In this document: positions 34,957-43,544 of the stretch, one piece after another | How the letters are laid out: each line of letters starts with the position of its first letter | Position numbering within the stretch: position 1 is the stretch's first letter | The notes under the pieces: model-generated | Databases searched by the model: none | What the model was told of the DNA's origin: nothing | The model's input: only the letters and a program-made list of their open reading frames with translations | Position numbers and translations under genes: made by a program | IMG/VR virus record: IMGVR_UViG_3300025101_000041 | Coordinates: 1 to 46,418 of that record | Source: a virus | Reading direction: 5' to 3' (one strand) | Length of the DNA: 46,418 nucleotides

Positions 34957-36396
34957 TTATGCAAACTTCATAACAGCGTGTGTTTCTGGTAATTGAACTT
35001 CAAGACCTGCTTCTGTAAGAATCATGTCTTTTCTTCCGTCAACATCGTTGTTTTGTACGTTTGTAATAATCTGAGTGTCTCTAGACTCACCGTTACCAGC
35101 AAGTGGTCTATATGCTACGTTGTTTAAATCAACAACTACAGCATGGTTTGCCCAAGGACCTCTAAATAGTGGTTGCATCACAAAGTTGAGTGTACCATAA
35201 AGGGTATCAACTGTTGTCACAGGAACACCATTAAATAGTTGGTTACCTTTTTCGATACCAACTTTATATGGGTTATTTGCATAAGCCATAGTGTTTCCTA
35301 AGAATGATGTACTACCTAGTTTGTTAAGCCAGTTCATAATTCCTCTAGAAGCCATAACCATCTTCTGGCCACCTGCTCCTGATTCTGGGTCAAATAAATC
35401 TGACATAGCATCCACAAATTCATCGTAACCTGAACTTGCATATGAAAAAGTTTTAGTTTTTCCATAGATTTCAGCATAAGGTAAAATACCCCATGTTTTA
35501 CGTGATTGTGATGTTGATGTTTCATCAACTGAACCGTAACCGAATAATAAAGCATTCTCAATGTCCATCTTATGTTCCATAAGTTTTTCTTGATATACTC
35601 TCATGTATTCGTTTGCGTCACCTCTGTAGCGTGTAGCTAAAGAAGTACCAGAGAATAGAGGTACTGCAGTCTTAAAGATTTGACAGTATCCTTCTCTTGA
35701 ATAGAACTCATCTCTCCATCCGTCTGGAGCTGTTCCGCCTTCAGCGTGTGCTGAACCAATTACTTGACCTTCTGCATCAGCTGCAAATTGTAAAGTATCG
35801 TTAGCGTCAATAGTAACTGCACCTGATAACTCAGGGTCATTGTCACTATCAGTCTCTGTTGGAATGTATAGAGCTTTAATAAATGAAGCAGTTTTAACGT
35901 CTTTCTTAGTTGCGTCTGCATCAGCTAGTGAGTCAATTCTGTAATATACTATTACAGCATCTCCACTACCTGAACCATTAGCTTTGAAAAGACCTTGTAA
36001 TGCTATTGTTTGTCCTACTGTTAGGAACTCTGGTTTTTTTGTTGAACCTGCAACTTTTCTTCCATACACATCGTAATCCACTGAAAGGAATAACTGGTCG
36101 CCATCTACAATGTTTAGACTTGCGTCACTTGATGACCATGTTTTTGCACTTACAGCAGAAGTTACTTTAAAGTTTCTACGTTGCCATTGATGTCTTTTTT
36201 CCAAGAATTTGAAAACAGGGTCATCTGTTGGTTTTTTAGCTACTTTTGATAAGTATGCAAAGAAAGGTGATGCAGCTGGGTTTAATTCAGCAATTCTTTC
36301 GCCGAAATTAAACATTCGTCTGTTGTCATCGATAGAAATCCCCTGCCCACTGGAGTTGATTCCTACACCGATGCTACTTGAATATACGTCGCTCAT
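34957..36396 (-). CDS. major capsid protein
   Basis: 479 aa, directly after the scaffold gene in the TerL-portal-scaffold order, with an AAGGAG site. The N terminus DNRRMFNFGERIAELNPAAS followed by PFFAYLSKVAKK is a pattern I have seen in capsid proteins of marine phages. The middle is beta-rich with Asp/Ser loops. Near the C terminus it has FVMQPLFRGPWANHAVVVDL and RKDMILTEAGLEVQLPETHA. An HK97 fold is likely but not shown directly. It is a plausible client of the phage GroES. Confidence 0.75.
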   Translation of the reverse strand: MSDVYSSSIGVGINSSGQGISIDDNRRMFNFGERIAELNPAASPFFAYLSKVAKKPTDDPVFKFLEKRHQWQRRNFKVTSAVSAKTWSSSDASLNIVDGDQLFLSVDYDVYGRKVAGSTKKPEFLTVGQTIALQGLFKANGSGSGDAVIVYYRIDSLADADATKKDVKTASFIKALYIPTETDSDNDPELSGAVTIDANDTLQFAADAEGQVIGSAHAEGGTAPDGWRDEFYSREGYCQIFKTAVPLFSGTSLATRYRGDANEYMRVYQEKLMEHKMDIENALLFGYGSVDETSTSQSRKTWGILPYAEIYGKTKTFSYASSGYDEFVDAMSDLFDPESGAGGQKMVMASRGIMNWLNKLGSTSFLGNTMAYANNPYKVGIEKGNQLFNGVPVTTVDTLYGTLNFVMQPLFRGPWANHAVVVDLNNVAYRPLAGNGESRDTQIITNVQNNDVDGRKDMILTEAGLEVQLPETHAVMKFA

Positions 36397-36413
36397 CGCT
36401 TTTTCTCCTTAAA

Positions 36414-37286
36414 TTAAAATGGATTACGCTTATTGAAACTTCCAATCATCGCATCCATCATTTTATCTTCTACGTTTTTACTTGGCGACTGGTCACTAGC
36501 TCCTGGCTGTACTCCGATAGGTTTAGGTATACTTAGCTTTTCATTGCGTTGTTTCATTACTGCAGCTTTTTGTTGAGCTTCTGGGGTTATCTGTGTAACC
36601 TGTTGTGAACCTTCGTTCAATTTCAACTGATGTAACTGTACTAAATTATCCAACGATAATGATTCTGGTGATGACATTTGGTCTAAAAAGTCATTAGCTT
36701 GCTCAGGAGTATAGCTATATTTTGACTGTAAGTCAGATATAACTTTTTGATTCCTAGAAGCAATCTCTTGTTCTTTTTGTGCTCTTGTCATACTCGCCAT
36801 AACTTGCTCATTTGAATTTGCTACATACTCTGACATAGATTCTAAATAAGATTCTTGGCTAGCTAAATACTTTGCTGATGCACTATCAGGGTCAGTTAAA
36901 GCTTCAGAGCGGTCGAAATCAGCTGGCTTTGTTGGTTTAACAGGTTTTTCTAAAACTGTTTCCTTCTCCACTGGAGCAACAGGCGTATCAGGTTGATTCA
37001 CTTTTGACATAACATCTGCCATTTGTGATTTTAACATATCTACTTCTGCTTGTCTCTTATCAGCTTGACTTTGCCAATATTGAAATTGGTCAGGGTCGCT
37101 CTTTGGTTCCATAACAGATTGAGTTTCTTCAGTTTCATTTTGAACTACTTCTTGGCCGACAGGAGCAACCTGTTCTTGTGCTTGTCCAAATATTTCGTTA
37201 AAAATGTCGTCAGAACTAGCAGTTGGCTCAGTCGTTAGGCCGTCTACTACTTGCTCATCCATTGTGTCCATTGTTTTGTTTTCCAT
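36414..37286 (-). CDS. scaffold / capsid assembly protein
   Basis: 290 aa, acidic, Gln/Glu/Pro-rich at the N terminus, with a central coiled coil (SQADKRQAEVDMLKSQMADV) and a basic C terminus (MIGSFNKRNPF). Scaffolds typically have an unstructured acidic start, a helical middle and a basic C-terminal capsid-binding tail. Its position between portal and major capsid genes fits. No protease is fused to it. Confidence 0.7.
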   Translation of the reverse strand: MENKTMDTMDEQVVDGLTTEPTASSDDIFNEIFGQAQEQVAPVGQEVVQNETEETQSVMEPKSDPDQFQYWQSQADKRQAEVDMLKSQMADVMSKVNQPDTPVAPVEKETVLEKPVKPTKPADFDRSEALTDPDSASAKYLASQESYLESMSEYVANSNEQVMASMTRAQKEQEIASRNQKVISDLQSKYSYTPEQANDFLDQMSSPESLSLDNLVQLHQLKLNEGSQQVTQITPEAQQKAAVMKQRNEKLSIPKPIGVQPGASDQSPSKNVEDKMMDAMIGSFNKRNPF

Positions 37287-37301
37287 TTTGTTTTCTCCTC
37301 G

Positions 37302-39620
37302 TTAACTCTCGTCCTTGTCTAATGGCTCAAAAATATCTTCTTCTTGTTCCATTTCGCCAGGTGACGAGCTCATCAACTGTTGTTTTGCATCGTTCAACCT
37401 TGCTTTATAAAGCGTGGTTGCCATATCAGCTCTGTTAGAAACTTTGTCTAACTCTCCACTGAATTTTTCTACTTCAAGTCGTTTCTTAGCGTGTACTTCT
37501 TCACGTTGTGCTGTTTGTAAGTCACCCTTAACTTGTTTTAATTCTTCTTGCAACATTTCATTTTGTTGCATTAATTGTTTCATTTGACTTGCTCTTCCTA
37601 GCACTCCTTCTAAGTCTACAAGTTCTGATTTCTTCAATACTTCTGTTTGGTCTATTAATCCCATCTTATACATTTCCATATAAGTATTTAACAGTGCCAT
37701 TCTATTTGTAGGTAATGTAGAGCCAGATACAACTACTACATCATACTTTCCGACTCCAATGTCATGAAATCTTTCAACATCTCCATTATCCATTTGTTTA
37801 TAGAAATTGAAACGTTCTTCTTTTTCTGTTCCATTAGGTTGTACTAGTCTAATTACTTTTTCTTCTGTATATAATTGCTGCATTAATGGTATTGCTACTT
37901 TAGCAACTTGATTCAACATTCCTTCTATATCATCTCTTCTTGATTTAATTCTACGCTGGCCAAATTCATCTACAACTAACGTTCCTCTATAAGTAGACGG
38001 TGCACTTTTACCACTACCCTGCATTAATTCAAAAATACCAAATCCATATTCTAGGTCATATTTGGCATCAGCTTCATTTTTATAAAGCTCATTTGGTAAT
38101 GGGACTGGGCCAGCCACAATCGGTGCACCTAACTCTGCGTCAAACTCAATAACGCTAGTTCCCGCTTTACTCCATTCTTGTTCAATTTCATTTAAATCTG
38201 CAGAACCCCTTGGTATTAATAGCTTTACGTTTGTACTTGTACTAGCGTGTGCTATAATTAATGAACGTATTTTATTTATATATTCCTGTAAAGGTCTGTA
38301 TAATCTTACGTCAGATTCTGGATATGGATTTCTGTGATGTATGTTCATTAATGTAATTATAGGGTACTCTTCTGTTGGTAGTAAACGTTCGTATAAAAGT
38401 TTATCTCCTACACTTACTACAAGCTTTACTCTGCATTCTTCTATTTCATTTGAAACAATTTCACCCATTCCTATCAACTCTTCTACTGTTAATGGAATTA
38501 ACAAAGTTGTTGAACCAGGAATACTGTTTTCATCTTCTTCTCCAGGAACTCTTATAGGTTGTTGTGGAACAGGTTGTCCACTTTGGTCGTATTCTAAGTC
38601 AGGTAAAACATAATGAAACATTGGACCATCTTTTTCTATAATCTTAAACATATCTTCTACAGATTCTTCTTCAAACAATATAACTTCTTCGCCTTTTACA
38701 GTTTTAACTTTGATATAGTATGTTTGTATGTATTCATTATATTCATCCATATCCAACAAATGTTCTTGTTGAGAGAAAGGTTCGTAACAATTATAGTATG
38801 CGTGTCGCTCTTTACAGTAACGTTCTATGTATTGCCTTCTATTGTGAACAGTTTCAGTTCCGTCTGTACTAAATACTTGTCCTTCTGTTGCTGCTAAATT
38901 TGTAACAGGATGTTCGTCTGTTTCGTCAGGATGCAAATTAGATTGTTCAATTATATCTGTAAACTCAGGATATATTTGCATTGCTTGTTCATCTGTCATA
39001 TAAGTAGTAACAATAATATGAGCAGCATCACGAGCATAAGTATCTTTTGCATTTGGGTCTATATATACGTCTAATGGATTTATGGATTTGATATACACTT
39101 CTCCTTTACCCATATCAGCATCAGGGTCTTGAAATACTTGTAAAACTCCCATACCGCCAACATAGTAATCGTCAATAGCTTGTTTTAATTCTTCGTCTCC
39201 AGACGATATTTGCCATATATACTGAAATAAATCAGAAAATACAGAAGCAGTTTGTCTGTCAGAATCTTCACGACCTGTTGAACGAAATTGAGGTGAATTG
39301 TATGTAAGTAAAGATTTAGCAGTCTCTACGATAGGATGTACTCTGTTTACAACTATAGGTGCTTGTCCACGTTGTTCTAAAACATCACGTTCTTCATTTG
39401 ACCATTGAGCACCAGCTCTAAACTCTACAGATTCTTGAAATTTTTGTGCCCATTGTTCTCTAGCACTTTTATAATCAGTAAATAACTCTCTGGTTATTTG
39501 TACTTCTTCATGGATTTCTTTTTGATTTATAGCTCCAGTCTTGTAATCAAAAACAAACTCTAGGTCTTTTTTATTTTGTTTCCTGGTTGCCTGTATTCTT
39601 TTTTGTATTTTTTTTGGCAT
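37302..39620 (-). CDS. portal protein (P22-like)
   Basis: 772 aa, matching the size of P22-type portals. FRAGAQWSNEERDVLEQRGQ, followed by PIVVNRVHPIVET (about 65-100), is the typical N-terminal block. YYVGGMGVLQVFQD (about 145-160) and INPLDVYIDPNAKD are core wing motifs. The C-terminal quarter is a long Gln/Lys/Glu coiled coil (EMLQEELKQVKGDLQTAQRE), equivalent to the barrel. It forms the 12-mer through which DNA enters and leaves. A 48-aa overlapping gene lies at its start. Confidence 0.85.
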   Translation of the reverse strand: MPKKIQKRIQATRKQNKKDLEFVFDYKTGAINQKEIHEEVQITRELFTDYKSAREQWAQKFQESVEFRAGAQWSNEERDVLEQRGQAPIVVNRVHPIVETAKSLLTYNSPQFRSTGREDSDRQTASVFSDLFQYIWQISSGDEELKQAIDDYYVGGMGVLQVFQDPDADMGKGEVYIKSINPLDVYIDPNAKDTYARDAAHIIVTTYMTDEQAMQIYPEFTDIIEQSNLHPDETDEHPVTNLAATEGQVFSTDGTETVHNRRQYIERYCKERHAYYNCYEPFSQQEHLLDMDEYNEYIQTYYIKVKTVKGEEVILFEEESVEDMFKIIEKDGPMFHYVLPDLEYDQSGQPVPQQPIRVPGEEDENSIPGSTTLLIPLTVEELIGMGEIVSNEIEECRVKLVVSVGDKLLYERLLPTEEYPIITLMNIHHRNPYPESDVRLYRPLQEYINKIRSLIIAHASTSTNVKLLIPRGSADLNEIEQEWSKAGTSVIEFDAELGAPIVAGPVPLPNELYKNEADAKYDLEYGFGIFELMQGSGKSAPSTYRGTLVVDEFGQRRIKSRRDDIEGMLNQVAKVAIPLMQQLYTEEKVIRLVQPNGTEKEERFNFYKQMDNGDVERFHDIGVGKYDVVVVSGSTLPTNRMALLNTYMEMYKMGLIDQTEVLKKSELVDLEGVLGRASQMKQLMQQNEMLQEELKQVKGDLQTAQREEVHAKKRLEVEKFSGELDKVSNRADMATTLYKARLNDAKQQLMSSSPGEMEQEEDIFEPLDKDES

Positions 39621-39717
39621 TTATTGCTATGTATCCTTTTGGTATTTCTACCTTATCTAAATTATCTAACTTGTGAATAAATTCATTAAAAGTTAAATAA
39701 TACTTGTTTTTATCCAT
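39571..39717 (-). CDS. small overlapping protein before the portal (48 aa)
   Basis: Reads MDKNKYYLTFNEFIHKLDNL, then DKVEIPKGYIAINAKKNTKK, and shares its last 50 bases with the portal start. There is no Shine-Dalgarno site before the ATG, but it fills an otherwise empty 149-bp gap and has phage-like codon use. Upstream, reading leftward from about 39763, is TTG followed 21 bases later by TAATTTTG, which resembles a Bacteroidetes-type promoter but could be chance. Moderate confidence only. Confidence 0.4.
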   Translation of the reverse strand: MDKNKYYLTFNEFIHKLDNLDKVEIPKGYIAINAKKNTKKNTGNQETK

Positions 39718-39769
39718 AAACGTACTATAGCAAAATTACGGGAATTTTTAGCTTCTTGTCAAGGATTAT

Positions 39770-41254
39770 TTACAATAACTTCCAAGATTTACTAGGTTTT
39801 CTATTCCAAGGGTTCTTTTGTTTAACTTCTTCTGACTTATGTGCTGGTTTATAACAATTTTTATTTGCATAATAGAAACCATCTAACAAGTCATCGTGCT
39901 TACCCCTAGGGTATAAAGTGCACTCGTCAACAAATGCTTGCATATCTTTTTGTATGTGTACTTTACCGTTTGCAAATAATGGCTGCAAACTTTCTAATCG
40001 GTATGATTTACTAGTTCTGGGATTTTCTTTTATTTCTAAACCAGGTATAAACATACCTAGTTCTGCTGCTTGTTCTTTGATATATTGTCTAAGCATTTCT
40101 TGATACCCAACCGATTCAATACGTGTTTTAGTGCTTTTGTAATTTCTGAAGTTATTAATAATCGAATCTGCCAAATCCAACGGCGTTGCTCTCTTACGAA
40201 AGTAAGGAAGCACATACCTATTATTATCCCCATCGACAGCAATATTAAATATGACACTGTAGTCAGCTCCTTTCTTTGTACTAGATGCAGGGTCGACACC
40301 AGTAAACACGTTTACAGGTCTCCTCTCTTCTACTTCCTCACCATTAAGGTTCGTCAGGATGAGAGTTGACAACCCTTGCTCATCTTTTTCTACGTATCCT
40401 TCGTAGTATTTTAGGTCGTCTTTTCTAAATAAATTATCTTCATCTCCAACAATCTGACAAAGGTATTCCCTGTAAAACACTGATAATCGATTAATACTTT
40501 CTAGTTCTTCTTTTTTTTCTTTTAATTTCTCTACGGGCCACACTTCTGGCCATAAACTATAATTATCTTCTAACACTGGTCTATACTCTTTTGTGTTCCA
40601 ACCCTTCATTTCTTTTAAAGTTTCCACCAAACAACGTTCATGTTGAGGAGTACCAATCACCACAATCCTCCCTGTCAACGGGTCAACCGATGGAACACCA
40701 GATTGTAGTAACCAACGCAAGTTATACTCCATTGCCTCAGAAGTCTTAGTATTATTCTCATCTTCAGGGTCATCAAGTATTAAAAGAGTAGGTCGTTGAT
40801 TTCCGTGTTTGATACCACGTATCTGTTGACCTGTACCTTTACATACAATTAAGCTACCATCTTTTAACTCTACCTCGGTGTTTGTCCATTTCCTAGCAGA
40901 TTGCATCCCCCAATATCCAAAAAAGTATCTAAACTCCTTAGAATAGTCTAATACATCTTTAATAGTACCTAAAAGCTTGGTAGCGTGGGACTGTGTTCGG
41001 GAAACCAATACGATTACCTTCACACCAGGAGTGAACATTAAATGAAACAAAGGAAATATCCCAGCTGCTACCGAACTTTTTGCATGACCTCTAGGAGCAA
41101 TAATGTTTATTTGCTTTTCATCATTGTTGAGTAGTTCCTTAGTTAGGTCATAATGAAAGGGTGGTGATTCACTACTAAACATATTGGGCATCACCATACG
41201 CCCAAATAACAACATATCTTGTTGCATTTCTAATAATATTTTCTTTTTATCCAT
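39770..41254 (-). CDS. terL: terminase large subunit
   Basis: 494 aa. The ATPase half has Walker A as APRGHAKSS (53-61), then the motor strand VIVLVSRT, then Walker B LLILDDPED (157-165) with the coupling motif VVIGTPQH (198-205). The nuclease half has TGVDPASS (D321), RIESVG (E380) and GKHDDLLDG (D454/D455) for the RNase H-like metal site. It cuts concatemeric DNA and pumps it through the portal. The ATG overlaps a tiny upstream gene as TAATG. Confidence 0.95.
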   Translation of the reverse strand: MDKKKILLEMQQDMLLFGRMVMPNMFSSESPPFHYDLTKELLNNDEKQINIIAPRGHAKSSVAAGIFPLFHLMFTPGVKVIVLVSRTQSHATKLLGTIKDVLDYSKEFRYFFGYWGMQSARKWTNTEVELKDGSLIVCKGTGQQIRGIKHGNQRPTLLILDDPEDENNTKTSEAMEYNLRWLLQSGVPSVDPLTGRIVVIGTPQHERCLVETLKEMKGWNTKEYRPVLEDNYSLWPEVWPVEKLKEKKEELESINRLSVFYREYLCQIVGDEDNLFRKDDLKYYEGYVEKDEQGLSTLILTNLNGEEVEERRPVNVFTGVDPASSTKKGADYSVIFNIAVDGDNNRYVLPYFRKRATPLDLADSIINNFRNYKSTKTRIESVGYQEMLRQYIKEQAAELGMFIPGLEIKENPRTSKSYRLESLQPLFANGKVHIQKDMQAFVDECTLYPRGKHDDLLDGFYYANKNCYKPAHKSEEVKQKNPWNRKPSKSWKLL

Positions 41255-41364
41255 TAATCCTCTACGATTATGGAAACTTTAAAATCTTCTGCGACCTCTA
41301 GCAATACTGCTAATAATTCACTTAGATTTGTTTTCTTTCCCGATATTACTATTGTCTTCTTCAT
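41254..41364 (-). CDS. tiny gene between TerS and TerL (36 aa)
   Basis: MKKTIVISGKKTNLSELLAV, then LLEVAEDFKVSIIVED: a neat strand-helix-strand outline. It begins inside the end of the small terminase gene in another frame, and its stop forms TAATG with TerL, so it may set TerL translation. No strong Shine-Dalgarno site. The regular amphipathic pattern and coupling argue for a real gene. Confidence 0.5.
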   Translation of the reverse strand: MKKTIVISGKKTNLSELLAVLLEVAEDFKVSIIVED

Positions 41365-42115
41365 CTAATTGCCTAGTTTGTGTAGCTTTTAACTTTTTAG
41401 TTTGCGTTTCATAACTATCTGCAATTTGATGTGACATATCCATTTCTAAAGACTCTGTAACCTGTTTTGTTTTAGGTTTCATATCTAAAAACTCTGACAG
41501 CTCTTTAGCTGCTCGTATCATATTACCAGAGTCTTCTTTTACTTTAGCTACTTCAATAGCATCTTTTATTACATCTAGTACAAATCCTTCATCAATATCC
41601 TTATCAATCAAAATATCTTTCAATTTATCCTGTATCATCTTCTTTACCTGTTTCGTTTTAAATAATCTTTTCGCAGCAATAACGGGATTATTCTGGTCAG
41701 GCCTATACAATCTACCTATTTTTTCCCAATCTGGCGATAATCCTGCCATTTTGTACGCTATATACGCATCCATAGCTATATCTGCACCTTTTTTTTGTAC
41801 TTCAAGGTCATTATAGCTCTTAGTAGACACTGTACTAAAATTATTAGACCTCCAATGCGGTTCAAACTCTAATTTACCCCACGCCGTAAGCCATTGCCTT
41901 CCGTAGGGGTAGGTATATTCCACTTTTTCGCCATATACCTTGCGATATATACACTCAGCAACATACCCATCGTCTGATATCCCATACTCACCTTCCTTTG
42001 CTTCCCCCCAATGTTTCCATTTTAAGCCCTTACCCTTAGCTTCTGCCTTAGTATACACACGAAACGTTTGTGGTTGGAAGTTATTTCTCTTTAACTTCTT
42101 CGTTATTGTTATCAT
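41318..42115 (-). CDS. terminase small subunit (probable)
   Basis: 265 aa. The C-terminal half, FVLDVIKDAIEVAKVKEDSG, then NMIRAAKELSEFLDMKPKTK, then VTESLEMDMSHQI, matches a pattern I know from small terminases (long helix, K-x-x-D-S-G-N, then L-x-E-L-L-G-x-K). The N-terminal 110 residues, with ISDDGYVAECIYRKVYGEKV and YPYGRQWLTAWGKLEF, form a separate aromatic-rich domain that I do not recognise. It would bind packaging sites. Directly upstream of TerL. Confidence 0.7.
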   Translation of the reverse strand: MITITKKLKRNNFQPQTFRVYTKAEAKGKGLKWKHWGEAKEGEYGISDDGYVAECIYRKVYGEKVEYTYPYGRQWLTAWGKLEFEPHWRSNNFSTVSTKSYNDLEVQKKGADIAMDAYIAYKMAGLSPDWEKIGRLYRPDQNNPVIAAKRLFKTKQVKKMIQDKLKDILIDKDIDEGFVLDVIKDAIEVAKVKEDSGNMIRAAKELSEFLDMKPKTKQVTESLEMDMSHQIADSYETQTKKLKATQTRQLDEEDNSNIGKENKSK

Positions 42116-42290
42116 ATTTTTTTTCTAAAAATTTTTTAAAGGATTCAGTTTCCTTTTTGTACTCAATATACTCTTGCAATAACTTATCTAGGTTGAAAAC
42201 TATAGATTGCGAGGTTTGAACGGTTTTATCCATCTGTGCTATAATGCCTAGCATTTGTTTGTACGTTAACTTATTCTTTGGTTTCTTCAT
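42081..42290 (-). CDS. hypothetical helical protein (69 aa)
   Basis: Mostly helical and Lys/Glu-rich (KKFLEKKYDNNNEEVKEK at the end), overlapping the small terminase start by 35 bases. AGGAG before the ATG. It could be a regulator or a packaging accessory. No family seen. Confidence 0.55.
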   Translation of the reverse strand: MKKPKNKLTYKQMLGIIAQMDKTVQTSQSIVFNLDKLLQEYIEYKKETESFKKFLEKKYDNNNEEVKEK

Positions 42291-42378
42291 ATCACTCCTA
42301 ATGTAGGGTATAAATAAGATAATTAATCGCTAATATATTCGTAGTTTATACATAAACGTATTTAAATTAGCTAATTAG

Positions 42379-42564
42379 TCAATCTTTTTTTTTAATTTTA
42401 TATAATCCTAGTTTCATAGCTTCTATCTTAGCTGATATTTCTAACTCAGCTTCCATTCTATCGTAAATTAGCATCATTTCTTCATTAGCTTCTTCTAAAT
42501 CTACTTTTATCCATTTACCAGTTTTTTTATCTAATTTCTCTAATTGCTGTTTTTTACGTTTCAT
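42379..42564 (-). CDS. hypothetical charged protein (61 aa)
   Basis: Very charged (MKRKKQQLEKLDKKTGKWIK, then acidic and basic helix). First gene of the minus-strand block. It has no ribosome site, and a promoter-like TTGCAT-17-TAATTT ends only five bases before the ATG, so it could be leaderless or not a true start. Unknown function. Confidence 0.4.
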   Translation of the reverse strand: MKRKKQQLEKLDKKTGKWIKVDLEEANEEMMLIYDRMEAELEISAKIEAMKLGLYKIKKKD

Positions 42565-42633
42565 ACATAAAATTAAGGGTTAACTTTCAAAAATGCAACT
42601 AGAATGTGTGTGCGTGATATATAGTAAAACTAC

Positions 42634-42660
42634 CCGCCTTCTATTTTGGTTTAATTTCTT
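42634..42660 (+). repeat. 27-bp direct repeat, copy 1
   Basis: Matches 42726-42752 at 22 of 27 positions; the core is GCCTTCT-x-T-x-TTGGTT followed by ATTTCTT. The copies start 92 bp apart, about nine turns of DNA, on the same face of the helix. Each is preceded by an arm of the inverted TAAAACTAC / GTAGTTTTA repeat. Possible operator or promoter core. Confidence 0.55.
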
Positions 42661-42725
42661 TATTTTCGTTGAAATTTAATATTTCGTTATAATCCGTTTA
42701 CATTGAGAAGGTCGTGTAGTTTTAT

Positions 42726-42752
42726 CTGCCTTCTGTATTGGTTGCATTTCTT
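42726..42752 (+). repeat. 27-bp direct repeat, copy 2
   Basis: Second copy of the repeat at 42634-42660 (five mismatches). It ends 47 bases before the start of the first plus-strand gene, so it could be part of, or overlap, that gene's promoter. Confidence 0.55.
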
Positions 42753-42799
42753 AAAATGTAATCACTTAATAATAATAATAAATATAAAGGAATATAAAT

Positions 42800-43108
42800 A
42801 TGTTAATAGATTTAAATATTCAGTTTAAGCGTTTTAAGAAATCAAAAGATGATAAAGGTAATGTATCATATGATGTGCTACCATTGACTGCTAAACAAGC
42901 AGGTCATGGTTCATTAGTTCAAGTTAGAGGCGTAGAGAATGATAAGCAATCTGCTTATGAAACAGCAGTCAATCAACATCTGCTTGCTTCAAAGGAATTG
43001 CGTATCTACGACTTCAAGTATGATAAGCAGTATAAACAGTTATCAGGTGTAGCATATGTTGCTAATACTGGTAGCACTACTAATGTATCAGTTGAAGTAG
43101 AGGATTAA
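42800..43108 (+). CDS. hypothetical protein (102 aa)
   Basis: A beta-rich protein (MLIDLNIQFKRFKKSKDDKG, then a Gln/Ala-rich middle, then VAYVANTGSTTNVSVEVED). AAAGGA nine bases upstream. First gene of the right plus-strand block, so likely early. No family recognised. It could be a small DNA-modulating or anti-defence protein by position, but nothing in the sequence shows this. Confidence 0.6.
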   Translation: MLIDLNIQFKRFKKSKDDKGNVSYDVLPLTAKQAGHGSLVQVRGVENDKQSAYETAVNQHLLASKELRIYDFKYDKQYKQLSGVAYVANTGSTTNVSVEVED

Positions 43109-43114
43109 CTTCAT

Positions 43115-43146
43115 AGTGTGTAGAGGCATTCGTGTCTCTATGCACT
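43115..43146 (+). terminator. 14-bp hairpin with UUCG loop
   Basis: 43115-43128 pairs with 43133-43146 over 14 positions; three are G-U in plus-sense RNA and the loop is TTCG. Such tetraloops are very stable in RNA. It starts six bases after the end of the upstream gene. The following TTTAAAT is a poor T-tract, so it may be a terminator of moderate strength or a 3'-end-protecting hairpin. Confidence 0.65.
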
Positions 43147-43190
43147 TTAAATACCCTACAATTAAAAAAATGTAATAAAAGGAAAAAACT

Positions 43191-43424
43191 ATGAAAAGTA
43201 TACGATATCATTTAATATGTGAGTTAAATAATCGTTGGAATGTGCAAACAGGACAGCGTTTATTCAGGTTCAGTAAAGTAAATAGTGTAAGACTATTAAC
43301 ACATATACAGGACCATTGTCATACAGCAGAACAGGTAACAAGAACATTATCTGACCATATGCAATATGACGCAATGTTTAATAGAAATAGTATTGAGAGT
43401 AACAAAGTGTTTGCTCATAATTAA
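43191..43424 (+). CDS. hypothetical protein (77 aa)
   Basis: A mixed basic protein (MKSIRYHLICELNNRWNVQT, then RLFRFSKVNSVRLLTHIQDH). It has AAAAGG just upstream and no recognised motif. It is followed immediately by the structured RNA cluster at 43428-43690, which might be its 3' untranslated region. Confidence 0.5.
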   Translation: MKSIRYHLICELNNRWNVQTGQRLFRFSKVNSVRLLTHIQDHCHTAEQVTRTLSDHMQYDAMFNRNSIESNKVFAHN

Positions 43425-43427
43425 TAC

Positions 43428-43534
43428 ATTAATAAGCATTGTCTAACAGATAGTCATAATCTTACAAGAGAAACTTTATGTATTGTAAGGCATAAAGCAG
43501 GAATCTATCTTATAAAGGGACAATGCTTGTTAAT
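43428..43534 (+). ncRNA. candidate structured RNA, nested long stem
   Basis: The outer stem is 16 pairs, 43428-43443 with 43519-43534 (ATTAATAAGCATTGTC against GACAATGCTTGTTAAT, one T-G). Inside are AGATAG/CTATCT (43448-43453, 43505-43510) and CTTACAA/TTGTAAG (43461-43467, 43483-43489). The three nest in order and form one long branched rod of 107 nt. The G-U pair points to plus-sense RNA. A terminator lies 130 bases downstream. Confidence 0.55.
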
Positions 43535-43544
43535 AGAATTACAT

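Larger units (their letters stand above)
42565..42799. promoter_or_regulatory. divergent control region (235 bp)
   Basis: No gene fits here. It separates the leftward structural block from the rightward small-gene block, so it should hold promoters in both directions. A TATAAT lies at 42688-42693 with TTGAAA at 42669-42674 (spacing 13, too short for a standard sigma-70 site). Two imperfect 27-bp direct repeats and a 9-bp inverted repeat GTAGTTTTA (42625-42633 and 42716-42724) sit in it. The plus gene has AAAGGA at 42786-42791. Candidate sites for a phage regulator or polymerase. Confidence 0.5.
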
